A stretch of 64,000 bases of DNA. Origin: JBCCIM01 sp965263205. GTDB taxonomy: Bacteria > Bacteroidota > Rhodothermia > Rhodothermales > JAHQVL01. Below, in pieces: positions 1 through 9,324 of this stretch (the stretch's first letter is position 1; each line of letters begins with the position of its first letter). The stretch lies in the NCBI GenBank assembly GCA_965263205.1, contig CBDHHF010000009.1, positions 128,430 through 192,429 of the forward strand, given 5' to 3'. A program made the translations under genes and the position numbers. Below the pieces are notes generated by a model. The model worked only from the letters and a program-made list of their open reading frames with translations. It was not told the origin of the DNA and ran no database searches.

Positions 1-824
1 TCACCTACACACCCGGCACTGCCGATGGGCGCAAATGAACGCACCCATTCCGGATCATCTGAAGCCTCTCCTCCATCAAGGCCACGCACGCCATCTACAC
101 CACTTCCAGAAGCATCCAATACTTCTTGACCATTCCCTTCATTGAAATCCCAGTATGCAACAAGGCCTTCAGGCATCGTTTGTAGCGAGCGGTGCATTTC
201 TTCCTGTATAGCGTCTTGCTCTAATGCGATATCCCATACACGAAATTCGTCGAGCACGCCCTTGAAATACCACGGACCATACAAGGTGCTTCGCCCTATT
301 CTACCTGGCAACGCAGTGTGTACCATGGGTCCCCCGCCACCCTCATAATTGCCGTCGAGATTATCCCCGTTCACATAGAGCTCCATATCTTCAGCGCCAC
401 GCACGACAGCGGCGATATGATACCATTTTCCTATCAAGCCATTGTACGAAGTACGCTTAGAGCGTCGATTGGCAAGCCCTCCTCCCTGACCATCGCCGTA
501 GTGAACCGAAATTTCATTGCCGTCCTGCATGTTAAAAATGAATCCAGAATGGGCACCAGAAACGGTCGAAGATGGATCGTCTGTACGCAAGACGATATAA
601 TCACCATCACCATCAAGCCGGACCCAAAAAGAAAGCGAGAACGGAATTGTGACATCGCCGAATTGATCCCCCAATTCAACAAAGTCATCTACCCCATCGA
701 ACGACAGGGCAAATGATGCCCCCTGTGCAGATGCTGTTCTTGGGAAAATGACCAAATAGAGACAGATACAGAAAAGTACTGGTACTAAACGTATAGTTTG
801 CGCCGAAATACGAAAATGATGCAT
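1..824 (-). CDS. Secreted LamG/concanavalin A-like protein, C-terminus cut off by window edge
   Basis: An open frame runs from an ATG at 824 to the left edge without a stop, giving about 274 residues. The N-terminus is a signal peptide (MHHFRISAQTIRLVPVLFC..., probable cleavage after TASA). The rest matches a LamG/laminin-G-like jelly-roll domain of the type found in secreted Bacteroidota proteins. Landmarks are 'SFDGVDDFVELGD' near the start, 'GKWYHIAAVVRG', 'ELYVNGD', 'GRIGRS', 'DEFRVWDIAL' and 'GLVAYWDFNEGNGQ'. Such domains bind carbohydrate or act as modules in large surface proteins. Whatever follows the LamG domain lies outside the window, so the full function cannot be stated. No operon partner is visible, and the next gene on the same strand ends at a terminator about 190 bases upstream of this start. 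Confidence 0.8.
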   Translation of the reverse strand, partial: MHHFRISAQTIRLVPVLFCICLYLVIFPRTASAQGASFALSFDGVDDFVELGDQFGDVTIPFSLSFWVRLDGDGDYIVLRTDDPSSTVSGAHSGFIFNMQDGNEISVHYGDGQGGGLANRRSKRTSYNGLIGKWYHIAAVVRGAEDMELYVNGDNLDGNYEGGGGPMVHTALPGRIGRSTLYGPWYFKGVLDEFRVWDIALEQDAIQEEMHRSLQTMPEGLVAYWDFNEGNGQEVLDASGSGVDGVRGLDGGEASDDPEWVRSFAPIGSAGCVG

Positions 825-1010
825 GACTACAGGGTTTTGCCTAGGAGTACAGCGATCCCGTGATACAATTGTAGCTACATGGGTTTGTTACTACAAGGCA
901 AAATGCCTGATTGTCCATATTGATTGCGCGTGCTTCTGGCGCATTCCACGTGAGACTTTGGCGTAAGCCGCTCACTATCAGTGGGCTCCTCTACTGGCGC
1001 AAATCCCCAC

Positions 1011-1045
1011 AAAAAAGGGCCGACAGGGATGCCTCCCCGCCGGCC
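1011..1045 (-). terminator. Rho-independent terminator of the DUF4397 gene
   Basis: GGCCG at 1018-1022 pairs with CGGCC at 1041-1045. On the minus strand the stem is followed by a run of six T (1011-1016). It lies 33 bases after the stop of the minus-strand repeat protein, the expected place for its terminator. Confidence 0.75.
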
Positions 1046-1077
1046 TTTCTATTACCATGCGAACGTTATCTTTTACA

Positions 1078-4000
1078 TTATTTCACCAACAACATCGTCT
1101 TGGTGATACTACCCTGCGGCGTTGTGAGCCGGTAGAGGTAGGTGCCCGTTGGTAATCCTGCTGCGTCAAAAACAACCTCATTTTTGCCGGCAGCAAGGGA
1201 GCCGTTGACCAGGGTTCTAACTTCGCGTCCAAGCATGTCGTACACCAGCAACTGCACATCGCCCTGCTGTGGCAGCGTGAAGGCAATTGTAGTGGTCGGA
1301 TTGAATGGATTCGGGTAGTTGTCACCCAGTTCAAATGTGGAAGGCTGTGCATCGAAGCTCTCTTCGTCGAGTGCGATCGTTTCCTGGCCGGCGCTCTCTT
1401 CAGAGTGACCGGTGTGGATCAGATCCTGATGTGCAGCACCGCTTCCCGTTACGTTGATCGTTACAGAAAGCGCAGAACCTTCGTTGTCGCCATCAGAAGC
1501 AGGCGTAGCTGTGATGGTGTTTTCGCCATTTGCGAACGAACCAGCAAGATAATCGCCTGAGATATCGCCGAAGAGTGCAAAGGGTGCAACAACTTCAGTT
1601 CTCGTGAAGGTTGTTGGTCCTACTTCAAAAGAAACACTGCTTACTTTGTCGCCCGTTTCAGCGCGTACATTCAGGTGTGCAGGTACTGTCGCCAGATCCA
1701 GTTCCATGCCGTCTTCAAGCAGGAAGAGATCTTCGTTGGTATCTGCATCTACGAGCATAAGTGCGGTTACGGCATTGCCGTTGTTGACCACACTGAATGA
1801 AATCGATCCGCTTACACCAGCTTCTCCAGTTGAAGAGAATGCTGATGCCGTTACAACGTGCTCACCAAGTGGCAGATGGCAAGGCAGGTAGTCGCCTGCG
1901 ATATCACCACAGAGTGCATACGGCGCAACGCTTTCTGTTCTGTAGTTCTCGATGTCGTTCAGGTCGAACTGTACTTTGCCTGTCTCTGCGATGTTAGCGC
2001 GGATGTTTACGTAGCTTGGCAGTGCGCTCAAGTCGAGTACTGCGTCCTGCGGCATTGGGTCAAAGGCAGGAATTGCTACGTCAGCCTGTGCGTCGATCAG
2101 CGTGAAGGTTACGTCCTGCACCAGTGCCGGCAGCAACGCAGTGGTGCCATCAGCAAATACGGCCAGGAGACCGAAGCCAGGATCGTCCATCGAAGCCGGC
2201 GCCAGGAAGCCTGAAGCAAGTACTGCGATGGCAGCGCCGTCAGCACCTGTCAATTCTGCTTCGAATGATGCGGCCGTAACGCTGTTGTCAGCGGTTTCAA
2301 CGTCGATTTCATACCGCGCGCCAGGTACGCCGAGGTATCCATCGCTAAACTGTCCGAATGCGATATCATCCAGTACCGTACCCAATCCGCGAACAACGAT
2401 GTCTACGGCTGGTGCGTCAGGTGAACCGTGGAAGACCAACAGGTCAACAACGTCTTCTGAGGCAGCTTCTTCCTGTGCAGCAGAGATGAACAGGTCGAAC
2501 GCCGGGTTGCCATCGCGTGCCAGTGGGTCACCAGCTGCAACAACCTGCAAGGTTGCTTCAGGCAGACCGTCAGCGAGGTCAAGCGTGAATACAGGTGATG
2601 CATTATCCGTTGCAGAACCCGCAGCAATATCGATTTTCACAGGAACGCCGGCTGGCAGATCAAGAAAACCGGTAGCACTACGGAACGCAAAGTCATCGAT
2701 TGCAAGTGCGTCGTTGATGTAAACATCTACTTCAGCAGCTTCTGCATACGGTGAGTTGTGCACAACCTGTACTCTTGCCATTGGCGGTACCGGCGGGTCG
2801 ATGGCTGGCAGCAGTGCCGTGGTACCATCAGCAAATACAGCCAACAGACCGAAGCCTGGGTCGTCCATCGTTGCTGGAGCCAGGAAGCCTGAAGCCAGTA
2901 CAGCGATGGCAGCGTCAGCAGCACCTGAGAGGTCTGCGTTGAATGATGCCGCGGTTGCGCTGTTGTCTGCGGTCTGGATGTCCAGATCGTAAGAAGCGGG
3001 AGGCACAGAGAGGTAGTCTGTGAACTCTCCAAACGAGATATCATCAACCAGAATGCCAACACCGCGCGCAGCAACGTCTACCGTTGGCGCGTCAGGGGAA
3101 CCGTGGAATACAACGGCTTCTACGTTACCAGCTGTCTCAGCGGCTTCGCGGGCACCCGTGATGAAAATGTCGAATGCAGGATTGCCATCGCGTGCCAGCG
3201 GGTCACCAGCTGCAATTGCGAGCAGCGTGGCATCTGCCGGGAGGCCGTCTGCAAGATCAAGCGTAAATACAGGCGCTGAGTTGTCAGCAGCAGAACCGCC
3301 TACAACGTCTAGTTTCACAGCTACTTCTGCTGGAAGCTCGAGGAAGCCGGTGGCGTCGCGGAAGGCAACGTCGTCCAGTGCAAGTGCGTCGTTGAGGTAG
3401 ATGTCAACTACGGCTGCTTCAGCATAAGGAGAGTTGTGTACAACCTGCAGTTTCGCCATGGGGCCTGGTGGCGGGTCGATGGCTGGCAGCAGTGCCGTGG
3501 TACCATCAGCAAATACAGCCAACAGACCGAAGCCTGGGTCGTCCATCGTTGCCGGCGCCAGGAAGCCTGAAGCCAGTACAGCGATGGCAGCATCAGCAGC
3601 GCCTGAGAGGTCAGCGTTGAATGACGCCGCGGTTGCGCTGTTGTCTGCGGTCTGGATATCCAGATCGTAAGAAGCAGGAGGCACAGAGAGGTAGTCCGTG
3701 AACTCTCCAAACGAGATATCATCAACCAGAATGCCAACACCCCGCGCAGCAACGTCTACCGTTGGCGCGTCAGGGGAACCGTGGAATACAACGGCTTCTA
3801 CGTTACCAGCTGTTTCAGCGGCTTCGCGGGCACCCGTGATGAAAATGTCAAATGCAGGATTGCCATCGCGTGCCAGCGGGTCGCCAGCAGCAATTGCGAG
3901 CAGCGTGGCATCTGCCGGGAGGCCGTCTGCAAGATCAAGCGTAAATACTGGCGCTGAGTTGTCAGCAGCAGAACCGCCTACAACGTCTAGTTTCACAGCT

Positions 4001-4914
4001 ACTTCTGCTGGAAGCTCGAGGAAGCCGGTGGCGTCGCGGAAGGCAACGTCGTCCAGTGCAAGTGCGTCGTTGAGGTAGATGTCAACTACGGCTGCTTCAG
4101 CATAAGGAGAGTTGTGTACAACCTGCAGCTTCGCCATTGGGCCTGGTGGCGGATCGATGGCTGGTAGCAGTGCCGTGGTACCGTCAGCAAATACAGCCAA
4201 CAGACCGAAGCCTGGGTCATCAGCCGTAGCCGGCGCGAGGAAGCCCGATGCAAGCACTGTAATAGCAGCGTCAGCAGCACCTGAGAGGTCTGCGTTGAAT
4301 GATGCCGCGGTTGCGCTGTTGTCTGCGGTCTGGATGTCCAGATCGTAAGATGCAGGGGGTACAGAGAGGTAATCTGCAGCCGTTTCACCGAAAGAGATGT
4401 CATCAACCAGGATGCCAGCGCCGCGCGCTACAACATCTACCGTTGGTGCATCAGGCGAACCATGAAATACCTGAAATTCTACGTTTCCGGCCATTTCAGC
4501 GGCCTGACGAGACCCGACAACAAACAAGTCGAATGCCGGGTTGCCGTCGCGTGCGAGGGGATCGCCAGCAGCTACCAGGGTAAGCGTGCCACCAGCAGGG
4601 AGGCCGGCATCAAAGTTGGCTGTAAAAACCGGGCTGCTGTTATCGGTTGCTTCAGATCCTGTGATATCGATCTTTACCGCTACACCTGAAGCGAGAGACA
4701 GATACGGTGTTGCATCACGGAATGCAAAGTCATCCAACGCAAGCGCATCATTGATGTAAACATCAACAACTGCAGCTTCTGCATAGGGTGAGTTATGGAT
4801 GACCTGTACGTTTGCATCCTGTGCAAACACGGTCGTTCCTGTCTGGAGGTACGTCAATGCCAATAAACAGATCAGCATTGCGAATCGTTGTAAGTTTTTT
4901 CGCGCAATCATCAT
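1078..4914 (-). CDS. DUF4397 tandem-repeat surface protein with type IX sorting domain
   Basis: This encodes 1278 residues. A signal peptide covers about residues 1-31 (cleavage VFA|QD). Four tandem units of about 226 residues follow, from about 36 to 940. Each unit carries two DUF4397-type halves, starting 'VQV(I/V)HNSPYAEAA.VD' and 'FHGSPDAP.VD'. Two Ig-like segments follow at about 945-1055 and 1060-1165, each with 'AP(Y/F)AL.GDI.GDYL'. The end (about 1190-1278) is a Por secretion/FlgD-like sorting domain with 'GDNYPNPFNPTTTI', 'YDMLGREV' and 'GTYLYRL', closing in KTMLLVK. DUF4397 proteins are secreted with no known enzymatic role, so a structural or adhesive surface function is an inference. 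Units 2 and 3 are nearly identical at DNA level. The start at 4914 gives a good signal peptide; a second Met directly follows it. Confidence 0.88.
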   Translation of the reverse strand: MMIARKNLQRFAMLICLLALTYLQTGTTVFAQDANVQVIHNSPYAEAAVVDVYINDALALDDFAFRDATPYLSLASGVAVKIDITGSEATDNSSPVFTANFDAGLPAGGTLTLVAAGDPLARDGNPAFDLFVVGSRQAAEMAGNVEFQVFHGSPDAPTVDVVARGAGILVDDISFGETAADYLSVPPASYDLDIQTADNSATAASFNADLSGAADAAITVLASGFLAPATADDPGFGLLAVFADGTTALLPAIDPPPGPMAKLQVVHNSPYAEAAVVDIYLNDALALDDVAFRDATGFLELPAEVAVKLDVVGGSAADNSAPVFTLDLADGLPADATLLAIAAGDPLARDGNPAFDIFITGAREAAETAGNVEAVVFHGSPDAPTVDVAARGVGILVDDISFGEFTDYLSVPPASYDLDIQTADNSATAASFNADLSGAADAAIAVLASGFLAPATMDDPGFGLLAVFADGTTALLPAIDPPPGPMAKLQVVHNSPYAEAAVVDIYLNDALALDDVAFRDATGFLELPAEVAVKLDVVGGSAADNSAPVFTLDLADGLPADATLLAIAAGDPLARDGNPAFDIFITGAREAAETAGNVEAVVFHGSPDAPTVDVAARGVGILVDDISFGEFTDYLSVPPASYDLDIQTADNSATAASFNADLSGAADAAIAVLASGFLAPATMDDPGFGLLAVFADGTTALLPAIDPPVPPMARVQVVHNSPYAEAAEVDVYINDALAIDDFAFRSATGFLDLPAGVPVKIDIAAGSATDNASPVFTLDLADGLPEATLQVVAAGDPLARDGNPAFDLFISAAQEEAASEDVVDLLVFHGSPDAPAVDIVVRGLGTVLDDIAFGQFSDGYLGVPGARYEIDVETADNSVTAASFEAELTGADGAAIAVLASGFLAPASMDDPGFGLLAVFADGTTALLPALVQDVTFTLIDAQADVAIPAFDPMPQDAVLDLSALPSYVNIRANIAETGKVQFDLNDIENYRTESVAPYALCGDIAGDYLPCHLPLGEHVVTASAFSSTGEAGVSGSISFSVVNNGNAVTALMLVDADTNEDLFLLEDGMELDLATVPAHLNVRAETGDKVSSVSFEVGPTTFTRTEVVAPFALFGDISGDYLAGSFANGENTITATPASDGDNEGSALSVTINVTGSGAAHQDLIHTGHSEESAGQETIALDEESFDAQPSTFELGDNYPNPFNPTTTIAFTLPQQGDVQLLVYDMLGREVRTLVNGSLAAGKNEVVFDAAGLPTGTYLYRLTTPQGSITKTMLLVK
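2106..4809 (-). repeat. Four in-frame tandem units of about 678 bp inside the DUF4397 gene
   Basis: Units begin near 4809, 4131, 3453 and 2775 (minus-strand order) with a spacing of 678 bp, or 226 codons. The two middle units, roughly 4131-3454 and 3453-2776, differ at only scattered bases, for example GGATCGAT near 4151 versus GGGTCGAT near 3473. The first and last units have diverged more. This is the pattern left by a recent internal duplication or by gene conversion. Confidence 0.85.
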
Positions 4915-5222
4915 TGATACTTGGTGAATGGAGGTTAAAGAGGCAACCCGACTGCAGGTGATCAGGCTACAGTCGGGGAAAGTGTTTGTACATCAAGTTT
5001 GTCTGTGCTTAATGACAACATGATCAGTACACCACTTAAGAATCTGATAACTACCTGATTATCTAAAAACCCGGTTTTTTTATTAAAATGATCGAATAAA
5101 AATGCCGCATGGTGCTGTCGGATTTTTGCTAGAATTGCGCATATGAAGGAGCCTATGCAGGATTAAGGCATAGAAACAGTACCACCTAAACCATTTTTTT
5201 TCAGCTATTTACCAGTTACTGC
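4915..5222. other. Intergenic region between divergent genes, promoters unresolved
   Basis: These 308 bases separate the starts of two divergent genes and must hold both promoters. A TAGAAT box near 5128 and a short AT-rich stretch around 5060-5100 (AAAACCCGGTTTTTTT) are visible. No paired -35/-10 elements stand out, and I see no gene or RNA here. Confidence 0.4.
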
Positions 5223-5879
5223 GTGCAAATTGCTGATCTACATAGTGACCTGAAGCACACACTCATCTGGTGTTTGGCCGGCATTCTCTGTTGTGGAGTG
5301 CTGATGAGTTGCGGGCAAACAGGGTTGATGAAACGGAGCGAGCAGCTGTGGTCCCCGGAAATGCCTGGTGAAATCTCGAACAGGGCGCCGGCTTTGGATC
5401 TGGAAGAACTGGAATATCTCATCCACGAGGCAACAAACGAAATCAGACGAACCAAAGGCCTGCGTTCGCTCGTTTGGTCAGATACCATTGCCTATGTCGC
5501 GCGCAACCACAGCCTGGATATGGCAACAGCAGGATATTTTGGTCATGTAGACCGGGATGGGAATAGTGCAACTGAACGCGCGGCTGAAGCGGGTCTGTCG
5601 CGCCTGCAACGCGCCGGCTACATGGTGCTCCAGGGATTGGGCGAAAATCTGTTTGCCACACATCGGTATTCAGAGTACACGGTACATACCACAAACGATA
5701 ACCGTGTCTACGATGTATCGTGGAAGACGGTAGAGGAAATAGCCAACGAAGCGGTTACCGCCTGGATGGACAGCCCGGGCCACCGCATGAACCTCCTCAG
5801 CCCAACGTATCGCAGGGAAGGCATTGGCGTTGCCATTGGCACAAACGGCACCCTGTTCGTAACACAGAATCTTTATTAA
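5223..5879 (+). CDS. CAP-superfamily (SCP/PR1-like) lipoprotein
   Basis: The product has 218 residues from a GTG start. The start is chosen because it yields a lipoprotein signal: basic residue K11, hydrophobic stretch 13-27 and lipobox LMSC with the lipidated Cys at 30. The rest is a CAP domain, about residues 58-218. It shows the family's conserved pieces: 'NEIRRTKGL', 'HSLDMATAGYFGHVDRDG' (His), 'GLGENL' (Glu) and 'AWMDSPGHRMNLLSPTYR' (His), ending 'FVTQNLY'. Bacterial CAP proteins are extracellular; some bind lipids or act as proteases, but no activity can be assigned from sequence. The gene stands alone, converging on a thiolase gene across a perfect hairpin. Confidence 0.85.
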   Translation: MQIADLHSDLKHTLIWCLAGILCCGVLMSCGQTGLMKRSEQLWSPEMPGEISNRAPALDLEELEYLIHEATNEIRRTKGLRSLVWSDTIAYVARNHSLDMATAGYFGHVDRDGNSATERAAEAGLSRLQRAGYMVLQGLGENLFATHRYSEYTVHTTNDNRVYDVSWKTVEEIANEAVTAWMDSPGHRMNLLSPTYRREGIGVAIGTNGTLFVTQNLY

Positions 5880-5880
5880 G

Positions 5881-5930
5881 CAGCAAAGCCATCAACCTGT
5901 GCGATTGATGGCTTTGCTGTTGAAAGTTTC
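5881..5930 (-). repeat. Hairpin plus 7-base AAC tract, between convergent genes
   Basis: A perfect 15-bp stem (5881-5895 with 5905-5919, loop of 9) starts one base after the stop codon of the CAP gene. On the minus strand its far side reads AACTTTC then AACAGC, the end of the heptamer tract seen at four other places in this window. It probably also works as a bidirectional terminator for the CAP and thiolase genes. Confidence 0.6.
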
Positions 5931-5953
5931 AGATTATAGGCTCTTTGCTTTTC

Positions 5954-7144
5954 CTATAACCTTTCAATGGCGAGGGCTGTACTGCCGCCTGTACCGTGGC
6001 ACAGCGATGCGATGCCGGATTCTTTATCGCGCCGGCGCAGTGCATGGACCAGCGTTACAATGAGTCGCGCCCCGGAGCAACCTATTGGATGGCCGAGGGC
6101 AATGCCGCCGCCATGAACGTTTAGCTGATCATACGACACACCCAACGACCGACTGAACAATACCGAGCTCAGCGCGAAGGCTTCGTTGTTTTCAAACAGG
6201 TCAAAATCTCCTACCGTACGCCCCGTTCCGGCTTCTACTTTCTTGACAGCATTGATCGGCGACTCAATAAAGCGCCACGATTCGCCGGCAGCCCAGGCTC
6301 CGCGAATGACCCGTGCCAGCGGCTGAAGACCGTATTTGGCAACTGCCGATTCTGATGCCAATAAAACGGCAGCCGCACCGTCGCTAATCTGACTGCTATT
6401 ACCCGCTGTCAGGACACCATCTTTGCCAAAAGCCGGTCGTAATTTGCTGAGCGACTCCAGCGTGTTTTCCGGACGGATACCTTCGTCCTGCGACAATTCT
6501 TTTACTTCGCGCCGCGCTTTGTATTCAATCGGTACAATCTCTGCATCAAACGCGCCGCTCTGCGTTGCTTCATGCGCGCGTGCATGTGACATAGCTGCAA
6601 CTTCATCCAGCATCTCCCGTGTTACGTTCTCTTCTGCTGCCAGGCGCTCCGTCTGATCCCCCATAGCTTCGCCAGACATGGGATCGGATAATCCATCACG
6701 AAGCAAAATATCTTCAAGCCCTTCCGGCTTACCCATCAAAAACTTGTACCCCCAACGCGCACGCGCAGATAGATAAAATCCAGTACCCGACATAGACTCC
6801 ATCCCGCCAGCCAGGACCAGGTCCGCTTCGCCGGCACGGATCATCGTTGAAGCACTCATTACGCTCATCATTCCTGATGAACAAACCATATCGATGGCCA
6901 TCCCATCCACTTCTTTGGGGATACCAGCTGCAAGCGCAGCCTGCCGTGGGACCAACTGCCCCTGGCCAGCACGCAATACATTGCCCATCACGTAAAAATC
7001 CAAATGCTCCCCTTCAACGCCTCCTTGCTGCAGCGCTGCACTCATAACATGGGAACCGAGTTGGGCCGCGGTGTGATCTTTAAGGGCGCCACCGAATCGC
7101 CCGATGGGTGTCCGCACCGCAGACACGATATAAACTTCCTGCAT
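5954..7144 (-). CDS. Thiolase (acetyl-CoA C-acyltransferase)
   Basis: At 396 residues this is the usual thiolase length. It should catalyse thiolytic cleavage or Claisen condensation of acyl-CoA in the cytoplasm, in fatty-acid oxidation or acetoacetyl-CoA formation. The nucleophile is Cys88 in 'DMVCSSGM'. The second site is His352 in 'GGGIALGHPIGCSGAR', and the acid/base Cys382 is in 'SLCHGTGGS'. 'NEAFA' and 'AGGMESMS' are also present. Degradative 3-ketoacyl-CoA thiolase and biosynthetic acetyl-CoA acetyltransferase cannot be told apart from these motifs. No other beta-oxidation gene is adjacent. The YyaL-type gene ends up upstream on the same strand with 44 bases between them, so the two may be co-transcribed. 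Confidence 0.93.
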   Translation of the reverse strand: MQEVYIVSAVRTPIGRFGGALKDHTAAQLGSHVMSAALQQGGVEGEHLDFYVMGNVLRAGQGQLVPRQAALAAGIPKEVDGMAIDMVCSSGMMSVMSASTMIRAGEADLVLAGGMESMSGTGFYLSARARWGYKFLMGKPEGLEDILLRDGLSDPMSGEAMGDQTERLAAEENVTREMLDEVAAMSHARAHEATQSGAFDAEIVPIEYKARREVKELSQDEGIRPENTLESLSKLRPAFGKDGVLTAGNSSQISDGAAAVLLASESAVAKYGLQPLARVIRGAWAAGESWRFIESPINAVKKVEAGTGRTVGDFDLFENNEAFALSSVLFSRSLGVSYDQLNVHGGGIALGHPIGCSGARLIVTLVHALRRRDKESGIASLCHGTGGSTALAIERL

Positions 7145-7188
7145 GTAGATGTCTATTAGCTATGCCCGCGACAAACTCCAGTGCCTGT

Positions 7189-9288
7189 TTATGCCGAAGT
7201 AGCCAACAACAGTGCACGTAATGCGTCCACACTTGTCACGGGTTGATTACAATGATAATTTTCGCAGACATATACGGTCGGCAGCCCATTATGTGCCTGC
7301 ATTGCAGCGGTGTACGGCGCGATGTCTGCAAGCTGGGCTGCGGTTGCCCCGGTTTTCAAAAGCAGGACCCTGTTAGGGAGATAGGTTTGCTGAATAGCTT
7401 GAAGCAGACGTTGCGTGCGTTCATCGTCTTTTTCACCTACAACAACGATCTCATACGCCGGCCCAATGCCAAAATCAATTCCTGCAAGCATCGCTGTAAA
7501 ACCGCTGGGTTGCCTGTTGATCGGGGCACCAAAGTATTGCAATAGCTTTGCCCCCATCACCTCATATGCAGGATCACCTGTAATCCGACCTATCTGTAAC
7601 AGGTTACTCAGCGCAATTGAATTGCCCGAAGGCACTGCCCCATCGTATGCTTCTTTTTGCCGCGCGATCAGCTGTTCGCCGTCATCGGGTGTAAAGAAAA
7701 AACCACCGGCTTCTTCATCATGAAAACGGTCGATCATTTGTGTATTCAACGTGCGCGCGCGGACAAGCCATTGCACATCGAAGGTTGCCTCGTACAACGC
7801 GAGCAAACCTGCTACAAAAAAGGCATAGTCATCCAGATTTGCCTGTAGACCAGCCTCTCCTTTTCGGAAACGATGCATCAAACGCCCCTGTCGGTCGATC
7901 AATGTATCACACAAAAACGTAACGGCGCGTTCAGCAGCTCTTGCATACGCCGGCGTATCAAAAGCGACCGCCGCCCTGCTCAGCGCAGCGATCATCAGCC
8001 CATTCCAATCCGTTAATACCTTGTCGTCCTTAAGCGGATGGATGCGGTCCTCGCGGTGTGTAAACAGTTGTTGCCGGATGGCCTCCATCCTGGCTGGTAA
8101 CGAAGTGGCCTCCGCTCCATTTGCTTGTGCATACGCCTGCAAAGCCTTTTCAAGAGGCGCTTTCAAGTGTGGAATGTTCTCTCCCGTTAACACCCCAGTT
8201 GCTTCTTCCCTGAAGTTACCCGCCGGCGCAAAGTTGTATACCGACAAATAGAGCGCCGCTGCGTCCTCGTCGAGCAGCCGTTTAATTTCGCTTTCTGACC
8301 AGACGTAAAACTTGCCCTCGACGCCCTCGCTGTCTGCGTCTTCCGCTGAGTAAAACCCGCCGGCTTCGTCGGTCATGTCGCGCAGTACATATGCGATAAC
8401 GGAGTCAGCAATGCCTTTAAAAGCGACCTCTTTGGTTTTCAGATACAGATCAACAGCCGCGAGTACAATCATGGCCTGATCGTACAGCATTTTTTCAAAA
8501 TGTGGGAGCAACCACTCACGGTCGGTGGCATACCGATGAAAACCAAATCCTACGTGGTCGAACACACCACCAAGTGCCATTTGCTGGAGTGTGTGCCGGG
8601 CCATGTCCAGGGCTTCCGGCTTTCCTGATCGGTTGGCATAACGCACCAAAAACTGGAGTTGGTGAGGGGACGGGAATTTTGGTGCCTCACGAAAGCCGCC
8701 GTAGGTTTCGTCGTAGGCATCAGCAAGCTGTTCAAACGCAAAATCAAGCACTCCGGATGCCGGCGCCTGGCTCGTCTCATTCCACGTACTCGCCTTCACT
8801 AAAGCCTCGGCATTTTGCCTGGCAGACGCAAGCACATCTTCGCGTTTTTCCTGCCAAACCTGCTGTATCCGGGGCACCAGGTCGAGCATCCCGATGCGCC
8901 CAAACCGACTGCTTTTAGGTAAATAGGTAGCGGAAAAAAACGGCTCCTGCTCCGGCGTCATGACAATGGTTAACGGCCAACCGCCCTGCCCGCTTGATAG
9001 CTGACAATAGGTCATGTACACCTGGTCAATATCGGGGCGCTCCTCACGATCGACTTTGATATTGATAAACGTTTCGTTCATCAGTGCTGCCACTTCCCGG
9101 TCTTCAAACGATTCATGCTCCATCACGTGGCACCAATGGCAGGTTGCGTACCCGATGGAGAGAAATATCGGTTTGTCTTGTGATTTAGCTGCGGCAAAGG
9201 CAGCTTCACCCCACGGGTACCAGTCTACTGGATTGTTCTGGTGTTGCAGGAGATACGGGCTTAGTTCTTCAGCTAGTTTGTTTGGCAT
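7189..9288 (-). CDS. YyaL/Spermatogenesis-associated protein 20-like protein (DUF255 thioredoxin + (alpha/alpha)6 barrel)
   Basis: The 699 residues match the family's usual 670-700. The N-terminal thioredoxin-fold domain (about 1-165) begins 'NKLAEELSPYLLQHQNNPVDW' and has the CxxC pair Cys50-Cys53 in 'GYATCHWCHVM'. Behind it are 'VDREERPDIDQ' and 'GQGGWPLTI'. The remaining 530 residues resemble the six-hairpin glycosidase-like barrel of N-acylglucosamine 2-epimerase relatives ('GGFREAPKFPSPHQL', 'HVGFGFHRYATD', 'PHFEKMLYDQA', 'DWNGLMIAAL'). The family is widespread but lacks an established reaction. It is cytoplasmic, with no signal peptide. The start sits in a normal position for the family. 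Confidence 0.93.
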   Translation of the reverse strand: MPNKLAEELSPYLLQHQNNPVDWYPWGEAAFAAAKSQDKPIFLSIGYATCHWCHVMEHESFEDREVAALMNETFINIKVDREERPDIDQVYMTYCQLSSGQGGWPLTIVMTPEQEPFFSATYLPKSSRFGRIGMLDLVPRIQQVWQEKREDVLASARQNAEALVKASTWNETSQAPASGVLDFAFEQLADAYDETYGGFREAPKFPSPHQLQFLVRYANRSGKPEALDMARHTLQQMALGGVFDHVGFGFHRYATDREWLLPHFEKMLYDQAMIVLAAVDLYLKTKEVAFKGIADSVIAYVLRDMTDEAGGFYSAEDADSEGVEGKFYVWSESEIKRLLDEDAAALYLSVYNFAPAGNFREEATGVLTGENIPHLKAPLEKALQAYAQANGAEATSLPARMEAIRQQLFTHREDRIHPLKDDKVLTDWNGLMIAALSRAAVAFDTPAYARAAERAVTFLCDTLIDRQGRLMHRFRKGEAGLQANLDDYAFFVAGLLALYEATFDVQWLVRARTLNTQMIDRFHDEEAGGFFFTPDDGEQLIARQKEAYDGAVPSGNSIALSNLLQIGRITGDPAYEVMGAKLLQYFGAPINRQPSGFTAMLAGIDFGIGPAYEIVVVGEKDDERTQRLLQAIQQTYLPNRVLLLKTGATAAQLADIAPYTAAMQAHNGLPTVYVCENYHCNQPVTSVDALRALLLATSA

Positions 9289-9324
9289 CGCTACGTATTC
9301 ATGAAAGAGGTATGTCCTACGCTG

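Noticed and set aside
2106..4809. CRISPR array or mobile repeat block
   Set aside because: The repeats are coding, in frame, 678 bp long and without spacers; they are protein repeats.
5064..5086. Terminator (AAAACCCGGTTTTTTT)
   Set aside because: The palindrome leaves a one-base loop and lies between divergent starts, so a terminator is unlikely.
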